A stretch of DNA of 64,000 nt from Hydrogenophaga crocea (GCF_011388215.1 NZ_CP049989.1:1488001-1552000); one strand, 5' to 3'. Shown: positions 13,328 through 25,384, counted from the stretch's first letter. Notes: generated by a model not told the origin, from the sequence alone. Program-made: numbers and translations.

Positions 13328-15993
13328 TGGAAAGTCTGCGACCGAAGCAGTCAGAGGCTCGATCCATGGTCTTTGCAGAAGGGGCGCAGTGGGTCCGTGC
13401 TGACTTTCATCTGCATACCCGAGCGGACCGAGAATTCAAGTTCACGGGCGATGACAACTTCTACAACAGCAACTATGTGGATGCGTTGGAGAAAGCGGAC
13501 ATCCGATTGGGCGTCATTACCAACCACAACAAGTTCGACTTCGAAGAATTCAAAGCACTGCGCAAGACGGCCCAGAAGAAGGGTATTGCGCTGCTGCCAG
13601 GCGTTGAGTTGTCGGTCAATGACGGGGCTAATGGCATCCACACGCTTGTTGTGTTCTCCGACGAATGGATCGATGAACACAATTACATCAACCCCTTTCT
13701 GACCAGCGCATTCGAAGGTAAAACGCCCGCGCAGTACGAGCAGGAGAACGGGCGCACTTCATGGTCGCTTCTGGAGACCATCAAGAAGCTGGAAGGCTAT
13801 CACCGGGACTTCTTCCTTGTCTTCGCCCATGTCGAAGCCCCGAGTGGCCTGTGGGCGGAGCTGGATGGCGGCCGGCTTACTGAGTTGGGGCAAAACGAGT
13901 TCTTCCGACGCAGAACGCTGGCTTTTCAGAAGGTACGCACGCACGACGGCGCAGGCAAAGACAAACCCTGCCGCACCAAGATTCAAAGCTGGCTACAGAG
14001 CTGGTACCCCGCCGAACTGGAAGGCAGCGACCCTAAGAGTGTCGATGAAATCGGTCGAGGCAAAGCCAGCTACCTGAAGCTGGGCGAACTGTCCTTCGAG
14101 GCGGTCAAGTTTGCCTTGAGCGATCCCGCTGGGCGGGTAGCCATGGAGCCGCCCAAACATCAAGCGTCGCACATCCGCAGCATCCGCTTCGACGGCGGCA
14201 TCCTCGATGGGCAAGTGCTGCATTTCTCTTCCGAACTCAACACGTTGATCGGCATCCGGGGCAGCGGCAAATCGTCCATCCTGGAGGCAGTACGCTACGC
14301 CCTCGACATTCCACGCGGCGAGAAGGCGCAGGACACCAAGTACAAGGATGAGTTGATCCGCCATACCCTTGGCAGCGGCGGCAAGGTGACGCTGACAGCA
14401 TGTGACGTGTACGGACAGGAGTTCACCATCTCCCGCATCTTCCGCGAAGCCCCGAATGTCTATTTGGGCGGCAAGTTGCAACCCGGCGTGTCGATCCGGG
14501 AAACCGTACTGCGCCGTCCGATCTACTTCGGCCAGAAGGACCTTTCCAGCACCGGCGAAGGCTTCGAGACCGATCTGGTGGAAAAGCTGGTTGGCGAGAA
14601 GCTGCGTGTGCTGCGTGACGAAATAGAGGTTCAACGCCAGCGCGTGCGTGACGCTGCTCAGCGCTGGCTCAAGCTCAGCAACACGGCCGAACTCAAGCGC
14701 GACTTCGAGACCCAACTAAATGATGCCAACTTCCGTCTGACCAAGTTCGCGGAGCACGGTGTCGCCGATAAGCTCCAAAAGCGACTTGGCTTCCAGCAGG
14801 ACGCCACAGCGCTCGCGCGCATGATGGAGCGGGCAGACAGCTTCATCCTCGCTCTAGGAAGTCTGATTGCCGAGCATGAGGACGAGCTGCGGAACGCAAC
14901 GAGCTACGTTTCCAAGCAGAACCCGGATTTCTTCACGGCCTACTACGCTGAGTTCTCCAGCCTCGTTGCCAAGGTCGATCAGCTCAAGCAGATCGAGCGA
15001 GAAGCGAACGTCATTGCAGCTCGCCTCAAGACCAAACAGGGCGAATTTGAAGGCGCAAGCAGGAGCCTTCAGGAGGAGTTCGCACAAGTCGAGCGCCAAC
15101 TGGCTCAGGAGCTCAAGCAAACCGGCATGACTGCCATCCAGCCGGACGACTTCCTGGCCCAGCAGCAGCGCAAAACCAAGGCGGAGCAAATGCTGGAGGC
15201 GCTGGCCAAGCAGGAATCACAGCAGACCAGCATCCGCGACGCGCTGTTTGCCGAGATCGACAAACTCAATGAACTATGGCTGCGCGAGTTCAATACCATC
15301 AAGGTAGAGCTGGACCGCGTGAACGCTGGCCACACCGCCCTGCAGATCGAAGCGGACTTCAAGGGCGACAAGGAAGCCGCCATCAGCTTCATGCAGCAGC
15401 TCTTCAAGGGCAGCAACATTCGCGAAACCACGCTGCGCGCAGTGATGGAGGACTATGCCGATTTTGGCGGCCTCCTACGTGCCTTGCCGGGAGCCTTGGC
15501 GAAGGCCGGCAGCACCCCCGAGGTCTTCGAAAAGACCTTCATGCAGAACCTGACCGATTTCGTCACCTGGCAGGTGCCCAACCGCTTCGTCATCCGCTAT
15601 CGCGGCAAAGAGTTGAAGCACCACTCTCTCGGGCAGCGCGCTTCGGCGCTGTTGCTGTACGTGCTCAGTCAACGCCAGAACGACGTGATCATCATCGACC
15701 AACCGGAAGACGATCTGGACAACCAGACCATTTACGACGATGTGATCAAGCTGCTACGGGAAATGAAGCCTCACGCCCAATTCATCTTCGCCACCCACAA
15801 CGCCAACTTCCCGGTGCTGGGTGACGCGGAACAGGTGCACGCCTGCCAATACCAGGACGAGAAGGTCGCCACGCGAAGCGGCAGCATCGACGCCCGCCCG
15901 GTGCAGGACGCCATCATCAACATCATGGAAGGAGGCCAGGAAGCCTTCAACCGTCGCAAAGAGGTCTACAACCTATGGAAACCACAGAGCTGA
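13324..15993 (+). CDS. TrlF-like PHP-domain and SMC-type ATPase
   Basis: The 889-residue protein starts with a PHP phosphoesterase domain: DFHLHTRAD with metal-ligand histidines 29 and 31, an ITNHNKFDFEEF segment, and LLPGVELSV. It continues with an ABC/SMC-type ATPase whose Walker A is GIRGSGKSS (310-318). A long coiled-coil region (about 420-680) precedes the C-terminal ABC signature-like HHSLGQRASALLL and Walker B IIIDQPEDDLDN (D792). This architecture matches the TrlF family found in defence islands. PHP domains can cleave nucleic acid or nucleotides. The gene overlaps both neighbours, so the protein is very likely part of the same machine. Confidence 0.85.
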   Translation: MMESLRPKQSEARSMVFAEGAQWVRADFHLHTRADREFKFTGDDNFYNSNYVDALEKADIRLGVITNHNKFDFEEFKALRKTAQKKGIALLPGVELSVNDGANGIHTLVVFSDEWIDEHNYINPFLTSAFEGKTPAQYEQENGRTSWSLLETIKKLEGYHRDFFLVFAHVEAPSGLWAELDGGRLTELGQNEFFRRRTLAFQKVRTHDGAGKDKPCRTKIQSWLQSWYPAELEGSDPKSVDEIGRGKASYLKLGELSFEAVKFALSDPAGRVAMEPPKHQASHIRSIRFDGGILDGQVLHFSSELNTLIGIRGSGKSSILEAVRYALDIPRGEKAQDTKYKDELIRHTLGSGGKVTLTACDVYGQEFTISRIFREAPNVYLGGKLQPGVSIRETVLRRPIYFGQKDLSSTGEGFETDLVEKLVGEKLRVLRDEIEVQRQRVRDAAQRWLKLSNTAELKRDFETQLNDANFRLTKFAEHGVADKLQKRLGFQQDATALARMMERADSFILALGSLIAEHEDELRNATSYVSKQNPDFFTAYYAEFSSLVAKVDQLKQIEREANVIAARLKTKQGEFEGASRSLQEEFAQVERQLAQELKQTGMTAIQPDDFLAQQQRKTKAEQMLEALAKQESQQTSIRDALFAEIDKLNELWLREFNTIKVELDRVNAGHTALQIEADFKGDKEAAISFMQQLFKGSNIRETTLRAVMEDYADFGGLLRALPGALAKAGSTPEVFEKTFMQNLTDFVTWQVPNRFVIRYRGKELKHHSLGQRASALLLYVLSQRQNDVIIIDQPEDDLDNQTIYDDVIKLLREMKPHAQFIFATHNANFPVLGDAEQVHACQYQDEKVATRSGSIDARPVQDAIINIMEGGQEAFNRRKEVYNLWKPQS

Positions 15994-17150
15994 TCGACCT
16001 GCTCAGCCGGGGCGAGGACAGTCGGCAGCAGTTCAAGACGGACATCAACAATGCCGACGCCTTGGCAGCAGAGATCGTTGCCTTCAGCAACACCGCTGGT
16101 GGTCGCATCTTCATTGGGGTGAACGACGACGGTTCGGTGCGCGGTCTATCCGGCGCCGACGTTGCTCGTCTCAACATGCTCATCGCCAACGTGGCCTCGC
16201 AGGTCGTGCGTCCCGCCGTGAACCCGCTCACGGAAAACGTGCCTCACCCGGCAGGCACGGTGCTGGTGCTCTCTATCGCTGAGGGCGTCAACAAGCCCTA
16301 CATGGACAAGAACGGCGCGATTTGGGTGAAGAACGGCTCGGACAAGCGCCGCGCCACCTCGCGCGAGGAATTGCAGCGCCTGTTCCAGCAGGCGGGTTTG
16401 GTGCACGCCGACGAAACGCCCGTAGCGGGCTTGAGCGCGGGCGATGTGGACATGCCCTATTTCGAAACCTTCTTCGAGCAGCAATTCGGTGAGCCGCTCG
16501 CCCAGCATAACCAGCCGCTGCCGCAGTTGCTGACCAACATGAACCTGATGAACCAGGGGCAGCTCAACGTGGCGGGCGGTCTGCTGTTCGCCAAATCACC
16601 GCACTACGCGCTACCCGCCTTCGTCGTCAAGGCCGTCGCCTTTGTCGGCACCCAGATTGAGGACGAACGCTACATCGACAGCCGCGACATCGTCGGCAAG
16701 CTGGCCGACGTGTTCCAGCAGACGTTGGGCTTTATCGTCGCTAACACCCGCGCCGCGCAGGGCGAGCAGGGCTTCAACTCCCAGGGGCAGCCTGAGATTC
16801 CCCGCATCGTCTGGGAAGAACTGGTCGCCAACGCCCTCATTCACCGCGACTACTTCGTCAGCGCGCCGATCCGCGTACTGGTCTTCGCGGATCGTGTCGA
16901 GATCATCAGCCCTGGCCACCTGCCCAACAACCTGACTATCGAGAACATCAAGGCCGGCAACTCCAATATGCGCAACCCCATCCTGGCGTCCTTTGCCGCC
17001 AAGCTCCTGCCTTATCGCGGATTGGGTAGCGGCCTGCTGCGCTCACTGAGGGCATGGCCGCAGATCGAACTCATCGATGATCGGTCCGCCAATCTGTTCA
17101 AGGCTATCGTGGCGCGTCCCAGCTTGCTGGAGCCGGCCGGAAGTTCTTGA
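15975..17150 (+). CDS. AlbA_2 (Schlafen-like) and GHKL-type ATP-binding protein
   Basis: The 391-residue protein has an N-terminal AlbA_2 divergent AAA_4/Schlafen-like domain (FSNTAGGRIFIGVNDDG at 38-53, PYMDKNGAIWVKNGSDKRRA further on). The C-terminal half resembles the HATPase_c_4 domain of RecG-like proteins: WEELVANALIHRDYF (N286), then a GLGSGLLRSL loop. Such proteins may bind RNA or DNA, or act as transcription regulators; several belong to phage-defence operons. The start overlaps the TrlF gene by 19 bases. The stop codon lies two bases before the terminal repeat of the transposon, so the insertion just missed this gene. Confidence 0.8.
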   Translation: METTELIDLLSRGEDSRQQFKTDINNADALAAEIVAFSNTAGGRIFIGVNDDGSVRGLSGADVARLNMLIANVASQVVRPAVNPLTENVPHPAGTVLVLSIAEGVNKPYMDKNGAIWVKNGSDKRRATSREELQRLFQQAGLVHADETPVAGLSAGDVDMPYFETFFEQQFGEPLAQHNQPLPQLLTNMNLMNQGQLNVAGGLLFAKSPHYALPAFVVKAVAFVGTQIEDERYIDSRDIVGKLADVFQQTLGFIVANTRAAQGEQGFNSQGQPEIPRIVWEELVANALIHRDYFVSAPIRVLVFADRVEIISPGHLPNNLTIENIKAGNSNMRNPILASFAAKLLPYRGLGSGLLRSLRAWPQIELIDDRSANLFKAIVARPSLLEPAGSS

Positions 17151-17152
17151 CT
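17147..17152. repeat. TTGACT, left flank of the ~37-kb transposon
   Basis: TTGACT lies directly against the left terminal repeat, and the same six bases lie directly behind the outer right terminal repeat at 54106-54111. Tn3-family elements normally duplicate 5 bp, so a 6-bp repeat is slightly unusual. The exact adjacency at both ends is nonetheless hard to explain by chance. The left copy overlaps the AlbA_2 stop codon. Confidence 0.7.
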
Positions 17153-17190
17153 GGGGTCGTCTCAGAAAACGGAAAATAAAGCACGCTAAG
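17153..17190 (+). repeat. Left terminal inverted repeat (38 bp)
   Basis: The repeat begins GGGGTCGTCTCAGAAAACGG and ends GCACGCTAAG; its exact inverse is at 25347-25384. The stop codon of merR (17186-17188) lies inside it. Confidence 0.95.
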
Positions 17191-17620
17191 GCATAGCCGA
17201 ACCTGCCAAGCTTGCTCCACCCTGTAGTGACGCGATCAGCGGGCAGGAAACGTTCCCCCTTCGCGCATGGCAGGCGCACACCAACTCAGACAGCACGGCC
17301 TCCATGCGCGCCAGGTCAGCCATTTTCTCGCGCACGTCCTTGAGCTTGTGCTCGGCCAGACTGCTGGCTTCCTCGCAATGGGTGCCATCCTCCAGCCGCA
17401 GCAGCTCGGCGATCTCATCCAGGCTGAAGCCCAGCCGCTGGGCTGATTTCACGAAGCGCACCCGCGTTACATCCGCCTCGCCATAGCGGCGGATGCTGCC
17501 ATAGGGCTTGTCAGGCTCCAGCAACAAGCCCTTGCGCTGATAGAAACGGATGGTCTCCACATTGACCCCGGCCGCCTTGGCGAAAACGCCAATGGTCAGG
17601 TTCTCCAAATTGTTTTCCAT
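17186..17620 (-). CDS. merR: MerR mercury-responsive regulator
   Basis: The 144-residue protein appears essentially identical to Tn501 MerR as I remember it. It has an N-terminal winged helix-turn-helix ([20 protein letters not shown]), a dimerisation helix, and the three Hg(II)-binding cysteines at 82, 117 and 126. MerR holds the merT promoter in a closed complex and, when it binds Hg(II), twists the DNA to activate it. The start at 17620 gives the family length; it lies next to the shared operator, facing away from merT. The end runs into the terminal repeat. Confidence 0.97.
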
Positions 17621-17625
17621 ATCGC

Positions 17626-17656
17626 TTGACTCCGTACATGAGTACGGAAGTAAGGT
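17626..17656 (+). promoter_or_regulatory. merT promoter and MerR operator
   Basis: The -35 box TTGACT (17626-17631) and -10 box TAAGGT (17651-17656) are separated by 19 bp, the overlong spacer typical of MerR-controlled promoters. The dyad TCCGTAC-ATGA-GTACGGA (17631-17648) fills the spacer. MerR bound there represses without mercury and activates with it. Confidence 0.95.
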
Positions 17657-17691
17657 TACGCTATCCAATTTCAATTCGAAAGGACAAGCGC

Positions 17692-18042
17692 ATGTCTGAA
17701 CCAAAAACCGGGCGCGGCGCGCTCTTCACTGGAGGGCTTGCCGCCATCCTCGCCTCGGCTTGCTGCCTCGGGCCGTTGGTTCTGATCGCCTTGGGGTTCA
17801 GCGGCGCTTGGATCGGCAACTTGGCGGTGTTGGAACCCTATCGCCCCATCTTTATCGGCGTGGCGCTGGTGGCGTTGTTCTTCGCCTGGCGGCGCATCTA
17901 CCGGCAGGCAGCGGCCTGCAAACCGGGTGAGGTCTGCGCGATTCCCCAAGTGCGAGCTACTTACAAGCTCATTTTCTGGATCGTGGCCGCGCTGGTTCTG
18001 GTCGCGCTCGGATTTCCCTACGTCATGCCATTTTTCTACTGA
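17692..18042 (+). CDS. merT: MerT mercuric ion transporter
   Basis: The 116-residue inner-membrane protein has three hydrophobic helices. A vicinal cysteine pair lies in the first ([10 protein letters not shown]) and a second cysteine pair in the cytoplasmic loop ([13 protein letters not shown]). MerT takes Hg(II) from periplasmic MerP and passes it to cytoplasmic MerA. The ATG follows AAAGGACAAGCGC. It is the first gene of the mercury operon. Confidence 0.96.
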
Positions 18043-18054
18043 TCGGAGTTCACC

Positions 18055-18330
18055 ATGAAGAAACTGTTTGCCTCCCTCGCCCTCGCCGCCGTTGTTGCCC
18101 CCGTCTGGGCCGCCACCCAGACCGTCACGCTGTCCGTACCGGGCATGACCTGCTCCGCCTGCCCGATCACTGTCAAGAAGGCGATTTCCAAGGTCGAAGG
18201 CGTCAGCAAAGTTGACGTGACTTTCGAGACACGCCAAGCGGTCGTCACCTTCGACGATGCCAAGACCAGCGTGCAGAAGCTGACCAAGGCAACCGCAGAC
18301 GCGGGCTATCCGTCCAGCGTCAAGCAGTGA
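18055..18330 (+). CDS. merP: MerP periplasmic mercury-binding protein
   Basis: The 91-residue protein has a signal peptide (about 1-19, ending PVWA) and a heavy-metal-associated fold with the GMTCSAC motif that binds Hg(II) through two cysteines. It scavenges mercury in the periplasm and delivers it to MerT. It lies 12 bp behind merT. Confidence 0.96.
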   Translation: MKKLFASLALAAVVAPVWAATQTVTLSVPGMTCSACPITVKKAISKVEGVSKVDVTFETRQAVVTFDDAKTSVQKLTKATADAGYPSSVKQ

Positions 18331-18389
18331 GTCACTGAAAACGGCACCGCAGCACAACGGACGTCATTGTCTGGCGCCACAAACGATAA

Positions 18390-20087
<1,698 letters not shown>

Positions 20088-20104
20088 GAAAAAGGAGGTG
20101 TTCA

Positions 20105-20470
20105 ATGAACGCCTACACGGTGTCCCGGCTGGCTCTTGATGCCGGGGTGAGCGTGCATATCGTGCGCGACTACCTGCTGCGCGGATTGCTGCGCCCGGTG
20201 GCGTGCACACCAGGCGGCTACGGCTTGTTCGATGACGCCGCCTTGCAACGGCTGTGCTTCGTGCGGGCGGCCTTCGAGGCGGGCATCGGCCTCGACGCGC
20301 TGGCGCGGCTGTGCCGGGCGCTGGATGCGGCGGACGGCGACGAAGCGGCCGCGCAGCTTGCCCTGCTGCGTCAGTTCGTCGAGCGTCGGCGCGAAGCGTT
20401 GGCCGATCTGGAAGTGCAGTTGGCCACCCTGCCGACCGAGCCGGCACAGCACGCGGAGAGTCTGCCATGA
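20105..20470 (+). CDS. merD: MerD co-regulator
   Basis: The 121-residue MerR-like protein starts [20 protein letters not shown] with a helix-turn-helix, but it lacks the cysteine set of MerR. MerD is thought to displace activated MerR and switch the operon off. The ATG has AGGAGG ahead of it, which decided it over an upstream in-frame GTG. It overlaps merE by ATGA. Confidence 0.95.
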   Translation: MNAYTVSRLALDAGVSVHIVRDYLLRGLLRPVACTPGGYGLFDDAALQRLCFVRAAFEAGIGLDALARLCRALDAADGDEAAAQLALLRQFVERRREALADLEVQLATLPTEPAQHAESLP

Positions 20471-20703
20471 ACAACCCCGAGCGCTTGCCGTCCGAGACGC
20501 ACAAACCGATCACCGGCTACCTGTGGGGCGGACTGGCTGTGCTGACTTGCCCCTGCCACCTGCCCATCCTCGCTGTCGTGCTGGCCGGCACAACCGCCGG
20601 TGCTTTCCTCGGCGAGCATTGGGTCATCGCGGCGCTCGGTTTGACCGGCCTGTTCCTTCTGTCCCTGTCGCGGGCGTTGCGGGCATTCAGGGAAAGAGAA
20701 TGA
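20467..20703 (+). CDS. merE: MerE mercury transporter
   Basis: The 78-residue membrane protein has two hydrophobic helices and a cysteine pair in [10 protein letters not shown]. MerE is a broad mercury (inorganic and methylmercury) importer. It overlaps merD before it and the EAL gene after it. Confidence 0.93.
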   Translation: MNNPERLPSETHKPITGYLWGGLAVLTCPCHLPILAVVLAGTTAGAFLGEHWVIAALGLTGLFLLSLSRALRAFRERE

Positions 20704-21689
20704 GCGCTTTCCGGCCGGATGGATGGACGACGCCGGAACTGGCCCAAGCGGTCGAGCGCGGGCAGCTTGAACTGCACTACCAGCCCGTCGTCGATCTGCG
20801 CAGTGGTGGGATTGTCGGCGCGGAAGCCCTGTTGCGCTGGCGTCATCCGACGCTTGGACTATTGCCACCGGGCCAGTTCCTGCCCGTGGTCGAATCGTCC
20901 GGCCTGATGCCTGAAATCGGCGCTTGGGTGCTGGGCGAAGCCTGCCGCCAGATGCGTGACTGGCGAATGCTGGCATGGCGACCGTTCCGGCTGGCCGTCA
21001 ATGTTTCGGCGAGCCAAGTGGGACCGGACTTCGACGGGTGGGTAAAGGGCGTGCTGGCTGATGCCGAGTTGCCCGCCGAGTATCTCGAAATCGAGCTGAC
21101 CGAATCGGTCGCGTTTGGTGATCCGGCGATCTTCCCCGCCCTGGACGCCTTGCGGCAGATCGGTGTGCGCTTCGCCGCCGATGACTTCGGGACGGGGTAT
21201 TCCTGTCTGCAACATCTGAAGTGCTGCCCAATCAGCACGCTCAAGATCGACCAATCGTTTGTCGCCGGGCTCGCCAACGACCGCCGCGACCAAACCATCG
21301 TGCACACCGTGATTCAGCTTGCGCACGGGCTGGGCATGGATGTGGTGGCTGAAGGCGTGGAAACATCGGCGAGTCTTGATCTATTGCGACAAGCGGACTG
21401 CGACACAGGACAAGGCTTCCTGTTCGCGAAGCCAATGCCGGCGGCGGCATTCGCCGTCTTCGTCAGTCAATGGAGGGGTGCCACCATGAATGCAAGTGAC
21501 TCGACCACCACCAGTTGCTGCGTGTGCTGCAAGGAAATCCCGCTCGATGCCGCCTTCACCCCGGAAGGCGCGGAATACGTCGAGCACTTCTGCGGGTTGG
21601 AGTGTTATCAACGCTTCGAAGCGCGTGCCAAGACAGGGAACGAAACCGATGCCGATCCGAACGCCTGCGACTCGCTACCGTCAGATTGA
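20700..21689 (+). CDS. EAL-domain protein with DUF3330 tail (urf2 of mer transposons)
   Basis: This 329-residue protein is the urf2 product common in Tn501- and Tn21-type mercury transposons. Residues ~12-255 form an EAL phosphodiesterase-like domain: EALLRW, NVSASQ, EITE-like [15 protein letters not shown] and KIDQSF are recognisable. The first motif reads EALLRW where canonical enzymes have EALLR or EALVR, so cyclic-di-GMP hydrolysis is possible. The last 66 residues, behind an internal methionine (codon at 21486), form a DUF3330 domain with cysteine pairs (SCCVCC, FCGLEC) that may bind metal. The start overlaps the merE stop. Confidence 0.88.
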   Translation: MSAFRPDGWTTPELAQAVERGQLELHYQPVVDLRSGGIVGAEALLRWRHPTLGLLPPGQFLPVVESSGLMPEIGAWVLGEACRQMRDWRMLAWRPFRLAVNVSASQVGPDFDGWVKGVLADAELPAEYLEIELTESVAFGDPAIFPALDALRQIGVRFAADDFGTGYSCLQHLKCCPISTLKIDQSFVAGLANDRRDQTIVHTVIQLAHGLGMDVVAEGVETSASLDLLRQADCDTGQGFLFAKPMPAAAFAVFVSQWRGATMNASDSTTTSCCVCCKEIPLDAAFTPEGAEYVEHFCGLECYQRFEARAKTGNETDADPNACDSLPSD

Positions 21690-21818
21690 GGCATACCCTA
21701 ACCGGATGTCAGGGTAGACTGCCTCACAACGTCAGAATAGAGTCGGTTGTGTTATTTATTGACACTAGCTGAAAAAGGTCATAGATTTCTTCCTGACATT
21801 TTCGTCCAGGGAGGCATC
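21690..21818. promoter_or_regulatory. res: res recombination site of the mercury transposon
   Basis: The 129 bp between the EAL gene and tnpR carry degenerate inverted blocks such as GCATACCCTAACCGGATGTC, ATTTATTGACACTAGC and TTCCTGACATTTTCGTCC. This is the layout of the three-part res site of Tn501/Tn21. TnpR binds here to resolve cointegrates and to control tnpR and tnpA expression. Exact subsite limits were not assigned. Confidence 0.75.
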
Positions 21819-22379
21819 TTGCAGGGTCAACGCATCGGCTACGTCCGGGTCAGCAGCTTCGACCAGAACCCGGAACGGCAACTTGAACACGTCGAAGTCG
21901 GCAAGGTGTTCACCGACAAGGCGTCGGGCAAGGACACCCAGCGGCCCGAGCTTGATTCGCTGCTGGCCTTCGTGCGCGAAGGCGACACCGTGGTGGTTCA
22001 CAGCATGGATCGCTTGGCGCGCAACCTCGATGACTTGCGCCGCCTCGTGCAAAAGCTCACCAAGCGCGGCGTGCGCATCGAGTTCGTCAAGGAGAGCCTG
22101 ACCTTCACCGGCGAGGATTCGCCGATGGCGAACCTGATGCTGTCGGTCATGGGGGCGTTCGCTGAATTCGAGCGGGCCTTGATCCGCGAGCGGCAGAGGG
22201 AAGGCATCGCGCTCGCCAAGCAACGCGGAGCCTACCGGGGCCGCAAGAAAGCGCTGTCGCCCGAACAGGTAGCCGATCTGCGGCAGCGGGCCGCCGCCGG
22301 CGAACAAAAAGCGAAGCTGGCCCGCGAGTTTGGTGTCAGCCGGGAGACCCTGTATCAATACTTGAGAGCGGATCAGTAA
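21819..22379 (+). CDS. tnpR: TnpR serine resolvase
   Basis: The 186-residue protein starts at TTG (21819), giving the usual Tn501 length. It has the serine-recombinase start [14 protein letters not shown] with the catalytic serine in [14 protein letters not shown], the helix E segment, and a C-terminal helix-turn-helix ([17 protein letters not shown]). It resolves cointegrates formed by TnpA at the adjacent res site. It lies 2 bp before tnpA. Confidence 0.95.
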   Translation: MQGQRIGYVRVSSFDQNPERQLEHVEVGKVFTDKASGKDTQRPELDSLLAFVREGDTVVVHSMDRLARNLDDLRRLVQKLTKRGVRIEFVKESLTFTGEDSPMANLMLSVMGAFAEFERALIRERQREGIALAKQRGAYRGRKKALSPEQVADLRQRAAAGEQKAKLAREFGVSRETLYQYLRADQ

Positions 22380-22381
22380 AT

Positions 22382-25351
22382 ATGCCACGTCGTTCCATTC
22401 TGTCCGCCGCCGAGCGGGAAAGCCTGTTGGCGTTGCCGGATACCAAGGACGACTTGATCCGATACTACACGTTCAGCGATACCGACCTCTCCATCATCCG
22501 GCAACGGCGCGGGCCTGCGAACCGCTTGGGCTTTGCAGTTCAGCTCTGCTACCTGCGCTTTCCCGGCATCCTCCTTGGCGTCGATGAGCCGCCGTTTCCG
22601 CCCTTGCTGAAACTGGTCGCCGACCAGCTCAAGGTCAGTGTCGAAAGCTGGGGCGAGTACGGGCAGCGGGAGCAGACCCGGCGCGAGCATCTGGTCGAGT
22701 TGCAAACGGTGTTCGGCTTCCAGCCCTTCACCATGAGCCACTACCGGCAGGCCGTCCACACGCTGACCGAGCTGGCCATGCAAACCGACAAGGGCATTGT
22801 GCTGGCCAGCGCCTTGATCGAGCATCTGCGGCGGCAGTCGGTCATTCTGCCTGCCCTCAACGCCGTCGAGCGGGCGAGCGCCGAAGCGATCACCCGCGCC
22901 AACCGGCGCATCTACTACGCCTTGGCCGAACCACTGTCGGACGCGCATCGCCGCCGCCTCGACGATCTGCTCAAGCGCCGGGACAACGGCAAGACGACTT
23001 GGCTGGCCTGGCTGCGCCAGTCACCCGTCAAGCCCAATTCGCGGCATATGCTGGAGCACATCGAACGACTCAAGGCATGGCAGGCGCTCGATCTGCCTAC
23101 CGGCATCGAGCGGCTGATCCACCAAAACCGGCTGCTCAAGATCGCCCGCGAGGGCGGCCAGATGACACCCGCCGACCTGGCCAAGTTCGAGGCGCAGCGG
23201 CGCTACGCGACCCTGGTGGCGCTCGCCATTGAAGGCATGGCCACCGTCACCGACGAAATCATCGACCTGCACGACCGCATCCTGGGCAAGCTGTTCAACG
23301 CCGCCAAGAACAAGCATCAGCAGCAGTTCCAGGCGTCCGGCAAGGCGATCAACGCCAAGGTGCGGCTGTTCGGGCGTATCGGTCAGGCACTGATCGAGGC
23401 CAAGCAATCGGGCCGCGATCCGTTTGCCGCCATCGAGGCCGTCATGTCCTGGGACGCCTTCGCCGAGAGCGTCACCGAAGCGCAGAAGCTCGCGCAGCCC
23501 GAGGACTTCGATTTCCTGCACCGCATCGGCGAGAGCTACGCCACGCTGCGTCGCTACGCGCCGGAATTCCTCGCCGTGCTCAAGCTGCGGGCCGCGCCCG
23601 CTGCCAAGGATGTGCTGGAGGCCATCGAAGTGCTGCGCAACATGAACAGCGACAACGCCCGCAAGGTGCCCGCCGACGCGCCAACCGATTTCATCAAGCC
23701 GCGCTGGCAGAAGCTGGTGATGACCGACACCGGCATCGATCGGCGCTACTACGAACTGTGCGCGCTGTCGGAGATGAAAAACGCCCTGCGCTCCGGCGAC
23801 ATCTGGGTGCAGGGATCGCGCCAGTTCAAGGACTTCGAGGACTACCTGGTGCCACCCGCGAAATTCGCCAGCCTCAAGCAGGCCAGCGAATTGCCGCTGG
23901 CCGTGGCCACCGATTGCGACCAGTACCTGCATGACCGGCTGACGCTGCTGGAAACGCAGCTCGCCACCGTCAACCGCATGGCGCTGGCCAACGAGCTGCC
24001 GGACGCCATCATCACGGAGTCGGGCCTGAAGATCACGCCGCTCGATGCGGCGGTGCCCGACACCGCGCAGGCGCTGATCGACCAGACAGCAATGATCCTG
24101 CCGCACGTCAAGATCACCGAACTGCTGCTGGAGGTAGACGAATGGACAGGCTTCACCCGGCACTTCGCGCACCTGAAATCGGGCGACCTGGCCAAGGACA
24201 AGAACCTGCTGCTGACCACGATCCTGGCCGACGCCATCAACCTGGGTCTGACCAAGATGGCGGAGTCCTGCCCCGGAACGACCTACGCCAAGCTCGCCTG
24301 GCTCCAAGCCTGGCATACCCGCGACGAAACCTATTCGTCGGCGCTGGCCGAACTGGTCAATGCGCAGTTCCGGCATCCCTTCGCCGAGCACTGGGGCGAC
24401 GGCACCACGTCATCGTCGGACGGCCAGAATTTCCGAACCGGCAGCAAGGCCGAGAGCACTGGCCACATCAACCCGAAATATGGCAGCAGTCCTGGGCGGA
24501 CTTTCTACACCCACATCTCCGACCAGTACGCGCCATTCCACACCAAGGTGGTCAATGTCGGCGTGCGCGACTCGACCTATGTGCTCGACGGCTTGCTGTA
24601 CCACGAGTCCGACCTGCGCATCGAGGAGCACTACACCGATACGGCAGGATTCACCGATCATGTATTTGGCCTGATGCACCTGCTGGGCTTCCGCTTTGCG
24701 CCGCGCATCCGCGACCTGGGCGACACCAAGCTGTTCATCCCCAAGGGCGACACCGTCTACGACGCGCTCAAGCCGATGATTAGCAGCGACAGACTGAACA
24801 TCAAGGCTATTCGCGCCCATTGGGATGAAATTCTACGGCTGGCCACGTCGATCAAGCAGGGCACGGTGACGGCTTCGCTGATGCTGCGCAAGCTCGGCAG
24901 CTATCCGCGCCAGAACGGCCTGGCCGTGGCCCTGCGCGAGCTGGGGCGTATCGAGCGCACGCTGTTCATCCTGGATTGGTTGCAAAGCGTGGAGCTGCGC
25001 CGTCGCGTGCACGCTGGGCTGAACAAGGGCGAAGCCCGCAATGCGCTGGCCCGCGCCGTGTTCTTCAACCGTCTGGGTGAAATCCGCGACCGCAGCTTTG
25101 AGCAGCAGCGCTACCGTGCCAGCGGCCTCAACCTGGTGACGGCGGCCGTCGTGCTATGGAACACGGTCTATCTGGAACGGGCTGCGCACGCGCTGCGGGG
25201 CAACGGCCACGCCGTCGATGACGCGCTGTTGCAGTACCTGTCGCCGCTCGGCTGGGAGCACATCAACCTGACCGGCGATTACCTCTGGCGCAGCAGCGCC
25301 AAGATCGGCGCGGGCAAGTTCAGGCCGCTGCGGCCGTTGCAACCTGCTTAG
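22382..25351 (+). CDS. tnpA: TnpA transposase, Tn501/Tn21 type
   Basis: The 989-residue Tn3-family transposase is full length for the Tn21 subgroup. The DDE catalytic residues are recognisable in [24 protein letters not shown] and [15 protein letters not shown]. It joins the 38-bp ends to new targets replicatively. The stop codon lies inside the right terminal repeat. A second, DNA-divergent copy of its last 79 codons is present at 53833-54072. Confidence 0.96.
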   Translation: MPRRSILSAAERESLLALPDTKDDLIRYYTFSDTDLSIIRQRRGPANRLGFAVQLCYLRFPGILLGVDEPPFPPLLKLVADQLKVSVESWGEYGQREQTRREHLVELQTVFGFQPFTMSHYRQAVHTLTELAMQTDKGIVLASALIEHLRRQSVILPALNAVERASAEAITRANRRIYYALAEPLSDAHRRRLDDLLKRRDNGKTTWLAWLRQSPVKPNSRHMLEHIERLKAWQALDLPTGIERLIHQNRLLKIAREGGQMTPADLAKFEAQRRYATLVALAIEGMATVTDEIIDLHDRILGKLFNAAKNKHQQQFQASGKAINAKVRLFGRIGQALIEAKQSGRDPFAAIEAVMSWDAFAESVTEAQKLAQPEDFDFLHRIGESYATLRRYAPEFLAVLKLRAAPAAKDVLEAIEVLRNMNSDNARKVPADAPTDFIKPRWQKLVMTDTGIDRRYYELCALSEMKNALRSGDIWVQGSRQFKDFEDYLVPPAKFASLKQASELPLAVATDCDQYLHDRLTLLETQLATVNRMALANELPDAIITESGLKITPLDAAVPDTAQALIDQTAMILPHVKITELLLEVDEWTGFTRHFAHLKSGDLAKDKNLLLTTILADAINLGLTKMAESCPGTTYAKLAWLQAWHTRDETYSSALAELVNAQFRHPFAEHWGDGTTSSSDGQNFRTGSKAESTGHINPKYGSSPGRTFYTHISDQYAPFHTKVVNVGVRDSTYVLDGLLYHESDLRIEEHYTDTAGFTDHVFGLMHLLGFRFAPRIRDLGDTKLFIPKGDTVYDALKPMISSDRLNIKAIRAHWDEILRLATSIKQGTVTASLMLRKLGSYPRQNGLAVALRELGRIERTLFILDWLQSVELRRRVHAGLNKGEARNALARAVFFNRLGEIRDRSFEQQRYRASGLNLVTAAVVLWNTVYLERAAHALRGNGHAVDDALLQYLSPLGWEHINLTGDYLWRSSAKIGAGKFRPLRPLQPA

Positions 25352-25384
25352 CGTGCTTTATTTTCCGTTTTCTGAGACGACCCC
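25347..25384 (-). repeat. Inner right terminal inverted repeat (38 bp)
   Basis: This is an exact inverse of the left repeat at 17153-17190, ending in GACGACCCC. The following five bases AGGTA do not match the left flank. Confidence 0.95.
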
